A stretch of 64,000 nt of DNA from Cyclobacteriaceae bacterium (GCA_016787725.1 JAEUTZ010000004.1:124001-188000), one strand, 5' to 3'. Shown: positions 18,228 to 27,099, numbered from the stretch's first letter. The notes: generated from the sequence alone by a model not told the origin. A program made the numbers and translations.

Positions 18228-18932
18228 ATGAATTACAAGAAATACTTTTTAATCTCGTTATTGGTAATTGCCATTGACCAAGCCAGCAAATTGTTGGTGT
18301 ATCATAATATGTACATCCATCAGGAGATTCACGTGCTGGGCAGCTGGTTCCGGCTCCATTATCTTCTCAATCCGGGTATGGCGTTTGGAATCCGGTGGGA
18401 GAATGAGTTTGGAAAGTTGGCCTTAACCGTCTTCCGCATCTTTGCCATGGTTGGGATTGCTTATTACCTGATTCGCATGGTGCAGAAGCAGGCTCACAAA
18501 GGCTTTTTGGTATGTCTCGCATTGATTTTGGGCGGGGCAATCGGCAACGTGATTGACAGTACCTTTTACGGGGTATTTCTGAACAACGCACCGTTAGATG
18601 CGCCAACACAATGGTTTCACGGACAAGTTATCGACATGCTGTACTTTCCGCTCTTCCATTTTACCTGGCCGGATTGGGTGCCTTTAAAGGGCGGAGAATA
18701 TTTTGAGTTTTTTAGTCCGGTATTCAACATTGCCGACTCTTCAATTTTTATTGGGGTGGTCATCATCCTGTTCTCACAAAAGCGATTTTTTAAAGATGAA
18801 TTAGGGAACGTGCAAACTGCGATAGAGCCGGACTCGATGCAGGTACCGTTTACTACTAATTCCGAAAGCATCGATTCCAATGCGCCACCGGCTCAACAAG
18901 AAGATCAAACACCAAAGGCATCAGGAGAATAA
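18228..18932 (+). CDS. lspA: Lipoprotein signal peptidase (signal peptidase II) with C-terminal tail
   Basis: The 234-residue product is a four-helix aspartyl protease of the inner membrane that cleaves the signal peptide of diacylglyceryl-modified prolipoproteins. Conserved blocks are IDQASKLL in helix 1, LNPGMAFG, GGAIGNVIDS with the first catalytic Asp, and FNIADSSIFIG with the second. The last roughly 45 residues form a polar, Gln/Pro/Ser-rich tail beyond the usual 160-residue core. ATG 18228 is preferred over TTG 18219, which overlaps the ileS stop. It is coupled to ileS, an arrangement also common in proteobacteria. Confidence 0.95.
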   Translation: MNYKKYFLISLLVIAIDQASKLLVYHNMYIHQEIHVLGSWFRLHYLLNPGMAFGIRWENEFGKLALTVFRIFAMVGIAYYLIRMVQKQAHKGFLVCLALILGGAIGNVIDSTFYGVFLNNAPLDAPTQWFHGQVIDMLYFPLFHFTWPDWVPLKGGEYFEFFSPVFNIADSSIFIGVVIILFSQKRFFKDELGNVQTAIEPDSMQVPFTTNSESIDSNAPPAQQEDQTPKASGE

Positions 18933-18992
18933 TGGTGGTAATTATGCCAGCAAGTTGTGAATCTGATCAGTTAGAGCGATCTTTTGTTCTTC

Positions 18993-20513
18993 ATGAAGAA
19001 AGCATCTGCCAAACGTATTCCTAAGGAAATCCTGGACCTTATTCGAGAGCAACTTGCCCGCACCGGGTTTCATGAATCAGTGGGTACGGGCCGTTGGAGT
19101 TTTATTCATGGCCTGCAGAGAGCATTAAAGGAATTTGTTAAGAACACACCCGCTCTCGATCCGCAGCTTTCTCTGAGTTATCCGCAGGGACCTTCAGAAG
19201 ATTTGCTTCGCAGGGCATTTAATTTAAAAAGCCCGCCCGGAGCCACCTTATCACTCCGGAACTTATTGAGTTTGTTCGCTACTCAAAACCTGCTGGATTG
19301 GAATGGATTAATCAATGAGCGCTTTGCAGATAAATACCGGAACCTGTTGGATGCGGATGCTGACGAGGTAGCGGAGACAGACCCAGTAAAAGGAATGGAT
19401 TCGAATATGGAGTCATTTGCGACCAAAATCGCAGATGTTTTGCTGGAGAAGTTATCGAAACGAGAGATGGATCTGATCAAAGAACAGCTGGATGACGAAA
19501 AGTCCAGCGATCGGGATACATCCATTGAAGGGCTCGATGTTCCTTCTCAAAACGATCCTTCCAAACCCGAATTTCCACCCCGACCGTTTTATGAGCCCAG
19601 GTTTCCTGCTTCGCAAACATTTCAAATTGAAGTGCCGGGGTTCACTAATGTTTGGGTGAAAGATGAGAGTACAAACCCAACCGGAACCCACAAAGCCCGC
19701 ATGGCCTGGGAGGTGTTAATTAAAGCCAAGCGATATAATATTAAAGAGGTATCCATTATTTCATCGGGCAGTGCGGCTGCAGCCATTCAACATTTCTTTA
19801 ACTTATTTAAAGTCAATACCCGATTGAAAGTTTTGATGGATCACCGGATCAGTTCAACCATTAAGGAGTCCCTGCGCCAAATGGGATGTGAAGTTTATGA
19901 AACGGATTTAAGCAACCAATCCTTAACGGGAAAGGAAATTAAAGAACTGACTAACAACAAAGAGGGTATTGATATTACCTACCGCGAAATCCTGGATCGG
20001 TACAACGATAACTACTATGACTGGCTCTCGTACGAAGTGTTGAACGAAAACCCGGGTTACTGTTTCGTGCCCTTTGGCACCGGAGATTTGTATATCAACA
20101 TTCTGATTATTGCCGAGCGAGAGTTCAACAACCGGATCTATAAGCATGACCCACGTTTTTTAGGGGATATTCAAACCATCAGCCATTGTAATTTTATGGG
20201 AGCAACCACACGCGATGCCAACTCGCGCATGGATAAATTATTTTCGTATTACCTCCCATCGTTGGACGATTATCAGTTCTACATCAATTCTCTGATTCAG
20301 AATCAACGTATTGGAAACCTATCGGGCATTCTGGATGTGGATGAGAATTTTGTTTCTGAAGCCCTGGAAATAGCCAAGAAGCACAATATTCGTTGCGAGC
20401 CCTCGGGCATCGCAGGTCTGGCCTTGTTGCTTCAGATGCGCGATGAACTACCGGGAGATGAAAAGATGTTGATTATCAATACAGGGTCCACGATTTATCC
20501 CCCGGGTAATTAA
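18993..20513 (+). CDS. Fold-type II PLP-dependent enzyme with extra N-terminal domain
   Basis: The 506-residue product combines two parts. Residues 1 to about 175 form a helical, partly acidic domain I do not recognise, ending in a Glu/Asp/Ser-rich linker. Residues about 200-506 look like the threonine synthase/cysteine synthase fold: WVKDESTNPTGTHKAR with the likely Schiff-base Lys234, then a phosphate-binding loop SSGSAAAA at about 257, then FVPFGTGDLYINI, and the C-terminal serine/threonine segment IINTGSTIYPPG. The loop is Ser-Gly-Ser rather than the usual Ser-Gly-Asn. Reaction and substrate are unknown. It stands alone between lspA and msrC. ATG 18993 was chosen over the TTG at 18984. 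Confidence 0.75.
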   Translation: MKKASAKRIPKEILDLIREQLARTGFHESVGTGRWSFIHGLQRALKEFVKNTPALDPQLSLSYPQGPSEDLLRRAFNLKSPPGATLSLRNLLSLFATQNLLDWNGLINERFADKYRNLLDADADEVAETDPVKGMDSNMESFATKIADVLLEKLSKREMDLIKEQLDDEKSSDRDTSIEGLDVPSQNDPSKPEFPPRPFYEPRFPASQTFQIEVPGFTNVWVKDESTNPTGTHKARMAWEVLIKAKRYNIKEVSIISSGSAAAAIQHFFNLFKVNTRLKVLMDHRISSTIKESLRQMGCEVYETDLSNQSLTGKEIKELTNNKEGIDITYREILDRYNDNYYDWLSYEVLNENPGYCFVPFGTGDLYINILIIAEREFNNRIYKHDPRFLGDIQTISHCNFMGATTRDANSRMDKLFSYYLPSLDDYQFYINSLIQNQRIGNLSGILDVDENFVSEALEIAKKHNIRCEPSGIAGLALLLQMRDELPGDEKMLIINTGSTIYPPGN

Positions 20514-20566
20514 GCCACGGTTAGGTTTGGCAGAAGTTCCAGGCTTCCTTTCAGGAAAGTTCACCC

Positions 20567-20644
20567 ATGAAATCGCGCAACGTAGTACAGATTATCGGAA
20601 TTCTGATAGCCCTGATTATTGTTTTGCTCTTTTATCAGGCTTAA
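20567..20644 (+). CDS. Possible 25-residue single-span membrane peptide
   Basis: A short frame (MKSRNVVQIIGILIALIIVLL and four more residues) begins with ATG 20567 and ends just before the msrC promoter element. It has a positively charged start and about 18 consecutive hydrophobic residues, the profile of a small membrane peptide. Coding is unproven; 25 codons can arise by chance, although the composition is not that of random intergenic DNA. Confidence 0.35.
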   Translation: MKSRNVVQIIGILIALIIVLLFYQA

Positions 20645-20665
20645 TGCGATTCTGCCGTTCTTTTC

Positions 20666-20673
20666 TAATTTTG
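20666..20673 (+). promoter_or_regulatory. Bacteroidota -7 promoter element before msrC
   Basis: TAATTTTG is an exact TAnnTTTG match placed 17 bases before ATG 20691. It supports that start over the longer upstream frame beginning at 20619. Confidence 0.5.
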
Positions 20674-20690
20674 CGGCCAACCCAGTCCGC

Positions 20691-21173
20691 ATGGCAGAAA
20701 ATCTGATTATAGCACAGGCAACTGACAAAACTTCACGGTATCAGGCGTTAGTACCCCAAATCGAGTCACTTATCTCGGGCGAACCGGATGTGGTGGCTAA
20801 TCTTTCGAACATTGCAGCCGCCCTTAAGCAAACCATGAATTTTTTCTGGGTCGGGTTTTATATCGTCAAAAACAACGAATTAGTGTTAGGACCTTTTCAA
20901 GGCCCTATTGCCTGCACGCGGATAGGAATTGGAAAGGGGGTTTGCGGCACATGCTGGAAGGAGAAAAGGACTATTGTAGTTCCCAACGTAGATGAGTTTC
21001 CCGGGCATATTGCCTGTAGCTCCGATTCAAAATCAGAGATTGTATTGCCCGCTTTTAAAAACAGTGAAGTTGCTCTGGTGTTGGATGTAGACAGCGACAA
21101 GCTCAATGATTTTGATGAAACTGATGCCCGGTATTTGGAGCAGGTGATGAGAATGATTGAGCGCTTTATCTAA
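20691..21173 (+). CDS. msrC: Free methionine-(R)-sulfoxide reductase (GAF domain)
   Basis: The 160-residue GAF-domain protein shows the fRMsr signature: GPIACTRIGIGKGVCGTCW followed by VPNVDEFPGHIACSSDSKSE. The catalytic and resolving cysteines sit in IACTRI, GVCGTC and HIACSS. It reduces free methionine-R-sulfoxide using thioredoxin in the cytoplasm, so it protects the methionine pool from oxidation. Length is normal for the family. It is followed after 57 bases by a secreted repeat protein and is probably a single-gene unit. Confidence 0.92.
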   Translation: MAENLIIAQATDKTSRYQALVPQIESLISGEPDVVANLSNIAAALKQTMNFFWVGFYIVKNNELVLGPFQGPIACTRIGIGKGVCGTCWKEKRTIVVPNVDEFPGHIACSSDSKSEIVLPAFKNSEVALVLDVDSDKLNDFDETDARYLEQVMRMIERFI

Positions 21174-21230
21174 GCAAGAACTCCAAAAAAACTATTCCTG
21201 TTTTTTAGTACATTCGATCATAGAATTTTT

Positions 21231-22220
21231 ATGATCACCAGGACAACCCTTTTTTTAGTCATCTTTCTATTGGCTGAATCTGCAGGAGCACAAATCGGAG
21301 CTAAAGTTCAGCAGGGTTCAAAAATCCATGGTCTCTGGCAGAACACCCAATTTGGATACCAAATGACATTATTGCTGAATCCGGATGGCAGTGGTGAGTT
21401 TGATGGCGAAATGATCAAGTACACCACGCAAAACACGAAGCTCTCGATTACACAAGCCGGTCAAAACATTACTTATACGTTTTCATTACAGGCAAATTCG
21501 CTTACCCTATCAGGAGGCGATCTTGACAATGCATTAACATTTATACGGGGGGGCACCAATCCGACTGCGGTAACAAATCAAGAAGGTAAACCCATAACGA
21601 GTGGAACAGAAAGTAGCATCGTTGGAATTTGGTCGGGCCAGGGTGAAACAATTGAGTTCAAATCCGATGGTCAATGCATTTACCTGGGAAATACCTTTCA
21701 ATATGAAGCGTCACAAGGGCATATTACCCTTAAAACAGCTCAAGGCAATGCTGTGTTTAACTATACCCTCGTAGCCAATCAACTCAATATGATGGCCAAT
21801 GGTACCACCGTATCGTATACGCGGGGCGCGGGCAATATAAATACCGTGTCTAGTAATGGGGCTGACGGAAATGTTGCCCAGGAATTAGTGGGTAAATGGT
21901 GTTGGACAAATGTAAATTCTTCCAATACAGGTGGATCAAGCTCCAGCGAATGCATCATTCTTAATGCCAATGGTACTTTTGAGTATGCCTCGGAGCGCTC
22001 TATGGACACCAACACGAGTTCTTTCTATGCGGGCACTTCATCGCAAAGCAGCGATCGCGGTACCTGGTGGGTTCAGGGAGACCGGATTCATTATAATTCA
22101 CAAAACAAAGGGCCGGGTTCGTACCGGCTTCAGAAAATAAATCACCCCAAAACTGGGGATCCGATGATTGTGCTGGATGGCGAGCCGTATGTAACTTTTT
22201 ATCAAAAACCAAAATGGTGA
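21231..22220 (+). CDS. Secreted protein of three lipocalin-like repeat units
   Basis: After a signal peptide (MITRTTLFLVIFLLAESAGAQ) the 329-residue product shows three related units at about residues 33-108, 130-196 and 215-329. Each opens with a G-x-W motif (HGLWQ, VGIWSG, VGKWCW), has an NPDGSGEF-like turn (LNPDGSGEF, FKSDGQCIY, LNANGTFEY) and ends with a YTRG/FIRG-type strand in the first two. This looks like a small beta-barrel fold, as in lipocalin-like domains, repeated three times. The third unit is larger and Ser-rich. Function is unknown. The next gene starts four bases downstream. Confidence 0.75.
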   Translation: MITRTTLFLVIFLLAESAGAQIGAKVQQGSKIHGLWQNTQFGYQMTLLLNPDGSGEFDGEMIKYTTQNTKLSITQAGQNITYTFSLQANSLTLSGGDLDNALTFIRGGTNPTAVTNQEGKPITSGTESSIVGIWSGQGETIEFKSDGQCIYLGNTFQYEASQGHITLKTAQGNAVFNYTLVANQLNMMANGTTVSYTRGAGNINTVSSNGADGNVAQELVGKWCWTNVNSSNTGGSSSSECIILNANGTFEYASERSMDTNTSSFYAGTSSQSSDRGTWWVQGDRIHYNSQNKGPGSYRLQKINHPKTGDPMIVLDGEPYVTFYQKPKW

Positions 22221-22224
22221 GACC

Positions 22225-22467
22225 ATGAGTAGAAAAAGCAAACTTGAGAAGAGGATCAGTGGGGGATTTGCAATTTATTATGGAGTAGGCTCCCTGTTAG
22301 CATCCGTTAGCGCATTTATTGGCCTGATTATATGGGGATTTAAAGTGATGGCCGGTACAGAACAATTTCGTTGGGTGGTACCGGTTTTATTGATCATTTT
22401 TATTGCTATTTCCGGCTTCGTTAGCTATTTGCTGTTGCGGGTGGGCTATGAGGAAATTGAAGATTGA
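22225..22467 (+). CDS. Small two-helix membrane protein
   Basis: The 80-residue product has a basic N-terminus (MSRKSKLEKR), two hydrophobic segments (about residues 15-38 and 49-70) and an acidic end (YEEIED). I do not recognise a family. It starts four bases after the three-unit secreted protein and ends 17 bases before the Tat-signal aminotransferase, so these three likely share a transcript. A scaffold or stabilising role for a neighbour is possible but unsupported. Confidence 0.6.
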   Translation: MSRKSKLEKRISGGFAIYYGVGSLLASVSAFIGLIIWGFKVMAGTEQFRWVVPVLLIIFIAISGFVSYLLLRVGYEEIED

Positions 22468-22484
22468 ATCTTACCAAATAAAAT

Positions 22485-23633
22485 ATGAACAAATCTATTA
22501 ATCGCAGAGATTGGTTTAAGTCCACATTGGCATTAACAGCAGGTTTTGCCATTACACCCGCGTTGGTCAATAGCCTGATGGCTGGTCCGGTTAGTCAGGC
22601 TGAGCGTGAGTTTTACAAGTCGGCTCGATTGAATGGCGGGAAAGTACGCCTCAACTCCAATGAAAATCCTTATGGTCCTTCCGAAAAAGCAAAGAAAGCT
22701 GTTCTGGATATCCTGACGGAGGGAAATCGTTATGCATTTGCAGAAATGACTGAACTTCGTAACCTCATTGCCGAAAAGGAAGGGGTGGATCCTTCATTCG
22801 TTATGTTGGGTGCGGGGTCGGGTGAGTTGCTGGTTCAGACCGGTATTGCCTACGGTCTGGAAGGGGGACGGGTGTTATCTGCCTATCCTACCTTTACTTT
22901 GTTGATGAATTATGCTCAACAAATGAATGCAACCTGGGATAAGGTTGACCTTAATGAAAAGATGGAGTTTGATTATCAGAAGTTACTCTCCGCCATCAAA
23001 TCCGATACTCGTCTGGTTTTCTCCTGCAATCCCAATAACCCAACCGGCACGGTGGTTAATGCGGAGGTGGTGAAGTCATTCTGTGAGGAAGCTTCTAAAA
23101 AGACGCTGGTCTATGCCGATGAAGCGTATCTTGAATTTCTTGAGCCCGCACACCAAAAATCAATGGTTTCGTTGGTGCAACGAACTCCGAACTTAATTGT
23201 GTCAAAGACCTTTTCGAAGGTGTATGGCCTGGCCGGTTTGCGAATAGGGTATATCATTGGCCATCCGGATGTGTTGAAAAGGGTGGGTAAGTATGGCGAC
23301 ACCATTTCTCCCAGCCAAACGGCCATTGCCGCAGCCAAAGTAAGTTTAGGGGATGAGGAGTTTATGAAAATGACGCGCGATAAAAATGCTATCGCCCGCA
23401 AGGTACTGACCGACTACCTCGACAAAAAGAAATTCAATCACGGAAAGTCGGTAACTAATGTGGTGCTATTCCCGGCTCCGAAGGACGGCAAGACCATTTT
23501 AACACAGCTGGATGAAAAGGGATATTTAATTCGCATTTGGGAATACCAAGGCAAAGAATGGTGCCGCGTGAGCATTGGAACGGAAGAAGAAATGAAAGGT
23601 TTTATTAAAGCTTTTGATTCGGTAATTTCCTAA
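22485..23633 (+). CDS. HisC-like aminotransferase with a twin-arginine signal
   Basis: The 382-residue product is a fold-type I aminotransferase related to histidinol-phosphate aminotransferase. It shows RLNSNENPYGPS, SCNPNNPTGTVV, YADEAYLEF and SKTFSKVYGLAGLRIGY, in which the second Lys is the likely PLP Lys. Unusually, it begins with a Tat-type leader: NRRDWFKST, a hydrophobic stretch and an Ala-rich end (ITPALVNSLMAGP). This implies export of the folded, PLP-loaded enzyme to the periplasm. It is not in a his operon, so histidine synthesis is unlikely. The substrate may be an extracytoplasmic amino acid or amino sugar. Confidence 0.85.
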   Translation: MNKSINRRDWFKSTLALTAGFAITPALVNSLMAGPVSQAEREFYKSARLNGGKVRLNSNENPYGPSEKAKKAVLDILTEGNRYAFAEMTELRNLIAEKEGVDPSFVMLGAGSGELLVQTGIAYGLEGGRVLSAYPTFTLLMNYAQQMNATWDKVDLNEKMEFDYQKLLSAIKSDTRLVFSCNPNNPTGTVVNAEVVKSFCEEASKKTLVYADEAYLEFLEPAHQKSMVSLVQRTPNLIVSKTFSKVYGLAGLRIGYIIGHPDVLKRVGKYGDTISPSQTAIAAAKVSLGDEEFMKMTRDKNAIARKVLTDYLDKKKFNHGKSVTNVVLFPAPKDGKTILTQLDEKGYLIRIWEYQGKEWCRVSIGTEEEMKGFIKAFDSVIS

Positions 23634-23637
23634 CGGT

Positions 23638-24381
23638 TTATTCAATTTTGTAGTTCGACAATCGGATATCATCTAACCCCTTCTGATCGAAGGGGTTTTC
23701 CATTTGTTCCTGCACGTTGTAAAGCGAGATCAGGATAAATGTAGAAACAGCGGAGAGCGCATAGACGATCCAGGCTTCGGAGGTAGCCCGGCCATCAAAC
23801 AACCTGTTGATTAATGCCGGGGTGTAGATAACCGGATAAATATAAATGAAGATCAGGCAATAGGCGCGAATGGCAATGGGTGTGCGATGCTGATTGATGG
23901 CAATTACATTTTCAACGCCCAGATGCACGTCCCGCATAAATCGAAGGATTTTCAACACCACTCCTTTTCCAAGTGAATCTGAATTTGTCTGAATAAAGGC
24001 AAAGACTTTCCCCGTTTCGGTCAGCACTTCTTCGCGGGACCGGTTGTGGGTGCCCAGATAATCAACAAGGAATGCAGATACATTGACAATTATATTTTTT
24101 ATTTCAAGTTTCTTCGCGGGGTCCAATTTCTTGTTTTCCTGGAAACTGTTGTTCACGGTAATCAAGCCTGCTTTGAAGAGGGACAAAAACTCGAGCGCTT
24201 TTTCCCGTCTGCGAAACGCGCTTCGAATGGTAAAGACCAGCGGGAAGATAATGGCAATGCTAATCAAAGCCAGGTCATAGTTGTACTGAAATTCGTACCT
24301 AAGAGTGATAAAAGAAACCAACACAGAAATGGCGAGGGCGAATACCGTTCTGGTATTTATGATGGATAAATAACGGTTCAT
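23638..24381 (-). CDS. Bestrophin-like membrane protein
   Basis: The product from ATG 24381 is 247 residues with four or so hydrophobic segments: two near the N-terminus and two near the C-terminus (AYCLIFIYIYPVIYTPALIN; AWIVYALSAVSTFILISLYN). The end reads EQMENPFDQKGLDDIRL, similar to the ENPFG..DDL tail of bacterial bestrophins (UPF0187), which are anion or cation channels. Identity with that family is an inference from this tail and the layout. The longer frame up to 24591 would run into the TPP riboswitch region, so it was rejected. It converges with the aminotransferase gene with a four-base gap. Confidence 0.6.
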   Translation of the reverse strand: MNRYLSIINTRTVFALAISVLVSFITLRYEFQYNYDLALISIAIIFPLVFTIRSAFRRREKALEFLSLFKAGLITVNNSFQENKKLDPAKKLEIKNIIVNVSAFLVDYLGTHNRSREEVLTETGKVFAFIQTNSDSLGKGVVLKILRFMRDVHLGVENVIAINQHRTPIAIRAYCLIFIYIYPVIYTPALINRLFDGRATSEAWIVYALSAVSTFILISLYNVQEQMENPFDQKGLDDIRLSNYKIE

Positions 24382-24494
24382 AGGAAGGTTTCGGGTATTT
24401 AAGTTAAACAAGATATAAGATTTCTGCGATTTCTGATGCACAGGTCGCATTATGGATGGTTTGAACCTGTTTTTCGCAAATCGAAAACTCTTAC

Positions 24495-24502
24495 TAAGTT
24501 TG
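24495..24502 (+). promoter_or_regulatory. Promoter of the TPP-riboswitch transcript
   Basis: TAAGTTTG is an exact TAnnTTTG -7 match about ten bases before the riboswitch begins. A TTTTCG sequence 18 bases further upstream (24471-24476) may be the -33 element. Confidence 0.6.
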
Positions 24503-24511
24503 CAGGGTCGA

Positions 24512-24594
24512 AAGACAAGGGGTGCCAATGACAACGGGCTGAGATTATACCCATAGAACCTGATGCCGGTAATGCGGCCGAAGGGAGGCAAGGT
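24512..24594 (+). ncRNA. TPP riboswitch (THI element)
   Basis: The conserved thi-box blocks occur in order: GGGGTGCC near 24519, GGCTGAGA at 24537-24544, TACCC then GAACCTGAT at 24556-24564, GGTAATGC at about 24568-24575, and GAAGGGAGGC at the 3' arm. This is the thiamine pyrophosphate aptamer. It lies 58 bases before ATG 24652 of a TonB-dependent receptor, so thiamine pyrophosphate should repress that receptor. The close spacing suggests control of translation initiation or a short expression platform. Known Bacteroidota thiamine receptors are controlled in the same way. Confidence 0.92.
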
Positions 24595-24651
24595 TAAACG
24601 TACGCATCACATTCCCCTGTGTGCTCTGCAGGTTTAAACCAACGTAAATAC

Positions 24652-27099
24652 ATGTTAAAATTTTGTTTATCGGTCGTGCTGATGGCAGGATCGTGGAGTG
24701 TACAGGCGCAGGTGATTCAAGGCTATGTTAAAGATGGCCGGACATCCGAACCATTGATTGGAGCCACGGTTACGCTAAAAGACTCGGGTCGGATTTTCGT
24801 CACGAACGATCAGGGTTATTTTCAGTTCCCCAAGTTGGCATCGGGAAACTATGTTGCTGAGATCCGATTTGTGGGATACAAAACTTCCGAAGTCATGCTT
24901 TCAACTGAGGAAAATGACTGGAAAATTATTCTGCTGGAAGAAGATGTAAGGATGACCGATCAGGTGATAGTAACCGCCACCCGTGTCAACGAAAAAAGCC
25001 CGACAACCTTCACGACCCTCAATAAAGCTACTTTGCAAAAGCAAAACTTCGGTCAGGATCTTCCCTTTACGTTGAACTGGACTCCCTCTTTAGTCACCAC
25101 TTCGGATGCCGGTGCGGGAGTCGGGTATACTGGGTTACGGATACGAGGCAGTGATGCAACCCGGATTAATGTAACCATTAATGGAATTCCACTAAATGAC
25201 AGTGAAAGTCAGGGGGTATTTTGGGTGAATACGCCCGATCTGGCCTCCTCAACGCAAAGTGTACAAATCCAGCGGGGGGTAGGAACATCCACGAACGGAG
25301 CCGGTGCGTTTGGCGCCAGTGTTAACCTTCAGACAAATACCCGAAATGATGAGCCCTATGCAGACCTGATTAATTCGTTTGGTTCATTCAATACAAGACG
25401 CCATACCGTTTCATTGGGTTCAGGTCTGATCAATCACAAGTTTGTGTTTGATGCCCGCCTTTCTCAGATCGCTTCCGATGGATACATTGACCGGGCTACT
25501 TCTGATCTAAAATCTTACTATTTATCGGGCGGATACTACGGTGATAAGACCATGATTAAGGCGATTGTTTTTGGAGGTAAAGAGATCACCTATCAAAGTT
25601 GGTACGGAGTTCCGGAATCACGTTTAAATAACGATGCGGCAGCGATGCTGGAAACAGCAGCAACCGAAGGATGGAACCCGGAGCAAACTGAAAATCTTCT
25701 TGCCTCCGGACGAACGTTCAATATTTATACCTACGAAGATCAGGTGGACAATTATGCCCAGGATCATTATCAATTGCATGCATCGCACCGGATCAATGAG
25801 TTTTTGACTGCGAATGCCGCACTTCACTATACCTATGGCCGCGGATTTTATGAGGAATACCGGTACGATGATGAATTTGCAAATTATGGTTTGCCAGATG
25901 TTATTATTGGTGGGGAGACATTTTCTTCATCCGATTTGGTGCGCAGACGTTGGCTGGATAACGATTTCTATGGAGTTACCTATGCCTTAAACTATGAAAC
26001 GGAGAAACTCAATTCAGTTTTAGGCGGGGCCTGGAACCAGTATGATGGCGATCACTTTGGGGAGGTGATCTGGGCGCAGCTTTCGGAGGTTCCGAAAAAT
26101 TATCAATACTACTTCAATAATGGCAAGAAGCAGGACTTCACGGTTTATTGGAAGAATGCCTATCAACTCACAGGTAAACTTCAAGGATTTATCGATTTGC
26201 AATACCGGGGTATTTCCTATCAGGCTTTAGGCAAGGAGAACCGTCAATTTGATTTTAATATCGACCAACAGTTCAATTTTTTTAATCCCAAGCTGGGGGT
26301 AACTTACAGTGCGACCCCACATCATCAGTGGTATGCATCCTATGCCATCGCTAACCGCGAGCCGGTGCGCGATGATTTTATCGATGCACGGTCCGGAGTT
26401 ACACCCAGGCACGAAACCCTGCGAAATATAGAAGCTGGCTGGCGTTGGAAAAGCAACCAGGTTAATCTAAATCTCAATTATTACCTAATGAATTACAAAA
26501 ATCAACTGGTACCTACCGGAAAGGTGAATGATGTAGGTGCACTGATTCGAACCAATGTGGAAGATAGTTATCGAACCGGAATCGAGTTGGACGGTTCAGT
26601 CCGACTTCATCCGAAATTGTTCTGGAATGCGAATCTTACACTAAGCCGAAATAAGATCGGGAGTTTTAGTGAAGTGCTATATGATTACGGAGTAAACTTT
26701 GATGAGTATAATGAAGTGATCAATACGTATACCGATACGGATATTTCATTCTCACCCAATCTCATTGCTGGCTCGAACCTGATTTATCAGCCCATACGAA
26801 ACCTGGAAGTGACATGGCTGACCAAGTATGTTGGAAAACAGTATCTCGATAACACGTCCAATCCGGATCGGAGTATTGATTCTTATTTTATAAATGACCT
26901 CAGAGTAACCTATACGCTGAAGCCTGATTTTATGCGGGAGATTTCCATTAGTTTTTTAGCGAACAATGTTTTTGATGTTGAATACGCCTCGAATGGATAT
27001 ACGTATGGTTATTTGGGTGGACCTACCGAGTACCGGCAAAATTATTTCTATCCCCAGGCGGGTCGGAATTATCTGGTGATGATAGCGCTGCGTTTTTAA
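24652..27099 (+). CDS. TonB-dependent receptor, probable thiamine or thiamine-precursor uptake
   Basis: The 815-residue product has a signal peptide (MLKFCLSVVLMAGSWSVQAQ), then a carboxypeptidase-like regulatory domain (IQGYVKDGRTSEPLIGATV), a plug domain with VTATRVNEKS and a QIQRGVGTSTNGAGAFGAS stretch, and a beta-barrel ending in aromatic GRNYLVMIALRF. It is an outer-membrane active transporter driven by TonB/ExbBD. The upstream TPP riboswitch points to thiamine, thiamine phosphates or a thiamine precursor as substrate. The next gene is a UbiA enzyme with its own promoter element, so the receptor seems monocistronic. No thiamine salvage gene such as pnuT is adjacent. Confidence 0.9.
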   Translation: MLKFCLSVVLMAGSWSVQAQVIQGYVKDGRTSEPLIGATVTLKDSGRIFVTNDQGYFQFPKLASGNYVAEIRFVGYKTSEVMLSTEENDWKIILLEEDVRMTDQVIVTATRVNEKSPTTFTTLNKATLQKQNFGQDLPFTLNWTPSLVTTSDAGAGVGYTGLRIRGSDATRINVTINGIPLNDSESQGVFWVNTPDLASSTQSVQIQRGVGTSTNGAGAFGASVNLQTNTRNDEPYADLINSFGSFNTRRHTVSLGSGLINHKFVFDARLSQIASDGYIDRATSDLKSYYLSGGYYGDKTMIKAIVFGGKEITYQSWYGVPESRLNNDAAAMLETAATEGWNPEQTENLLASGRTFNIYTYEDQVDNYAQDHYQLHASHRINEFLTANAALHYTYGRGFYEEYRYDDEFANYGLPDVIIGGETFSSSDLVRRRWLDNDFYGVTYALNYETEKLNSVLGGAWNQYDGDHFGEVIWAQLSEVPKNYQYYFNNGKKQDFTVYWKNAYQLTGKLQGFIDLQYRGISYQALGKENRQFDFNIDQQFNFFNPKLGVTYSATPHHQWYASYAIANREPVRDDFIDARSGVTPRHETLRNIEAGWRWKSNQVNLNLNYYLMNYKNQLVPTGKVNDVGALIRTNVEDSYRTGIELDGSVRLHPKLFWNANLTLSRNKIGSFSEVLYDYGVNFDEYNEVINTYTDTDISFSPNLIAGSNLIYQPIRNLEVTWLTKYVGKQYLDNTSNPDRSIDSYFINDLRVTYTLKPDFMREISISFLANNVFDVEYASNGYTYGYLGGPTEYRQNYFYPQAGRNYLVMIALRF

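Noticed and set aside
22485-23633. True histidinol-phosphate aminotransferase of the his pathway
   Set aside because: It has a Tat leader and no other his gene is near.
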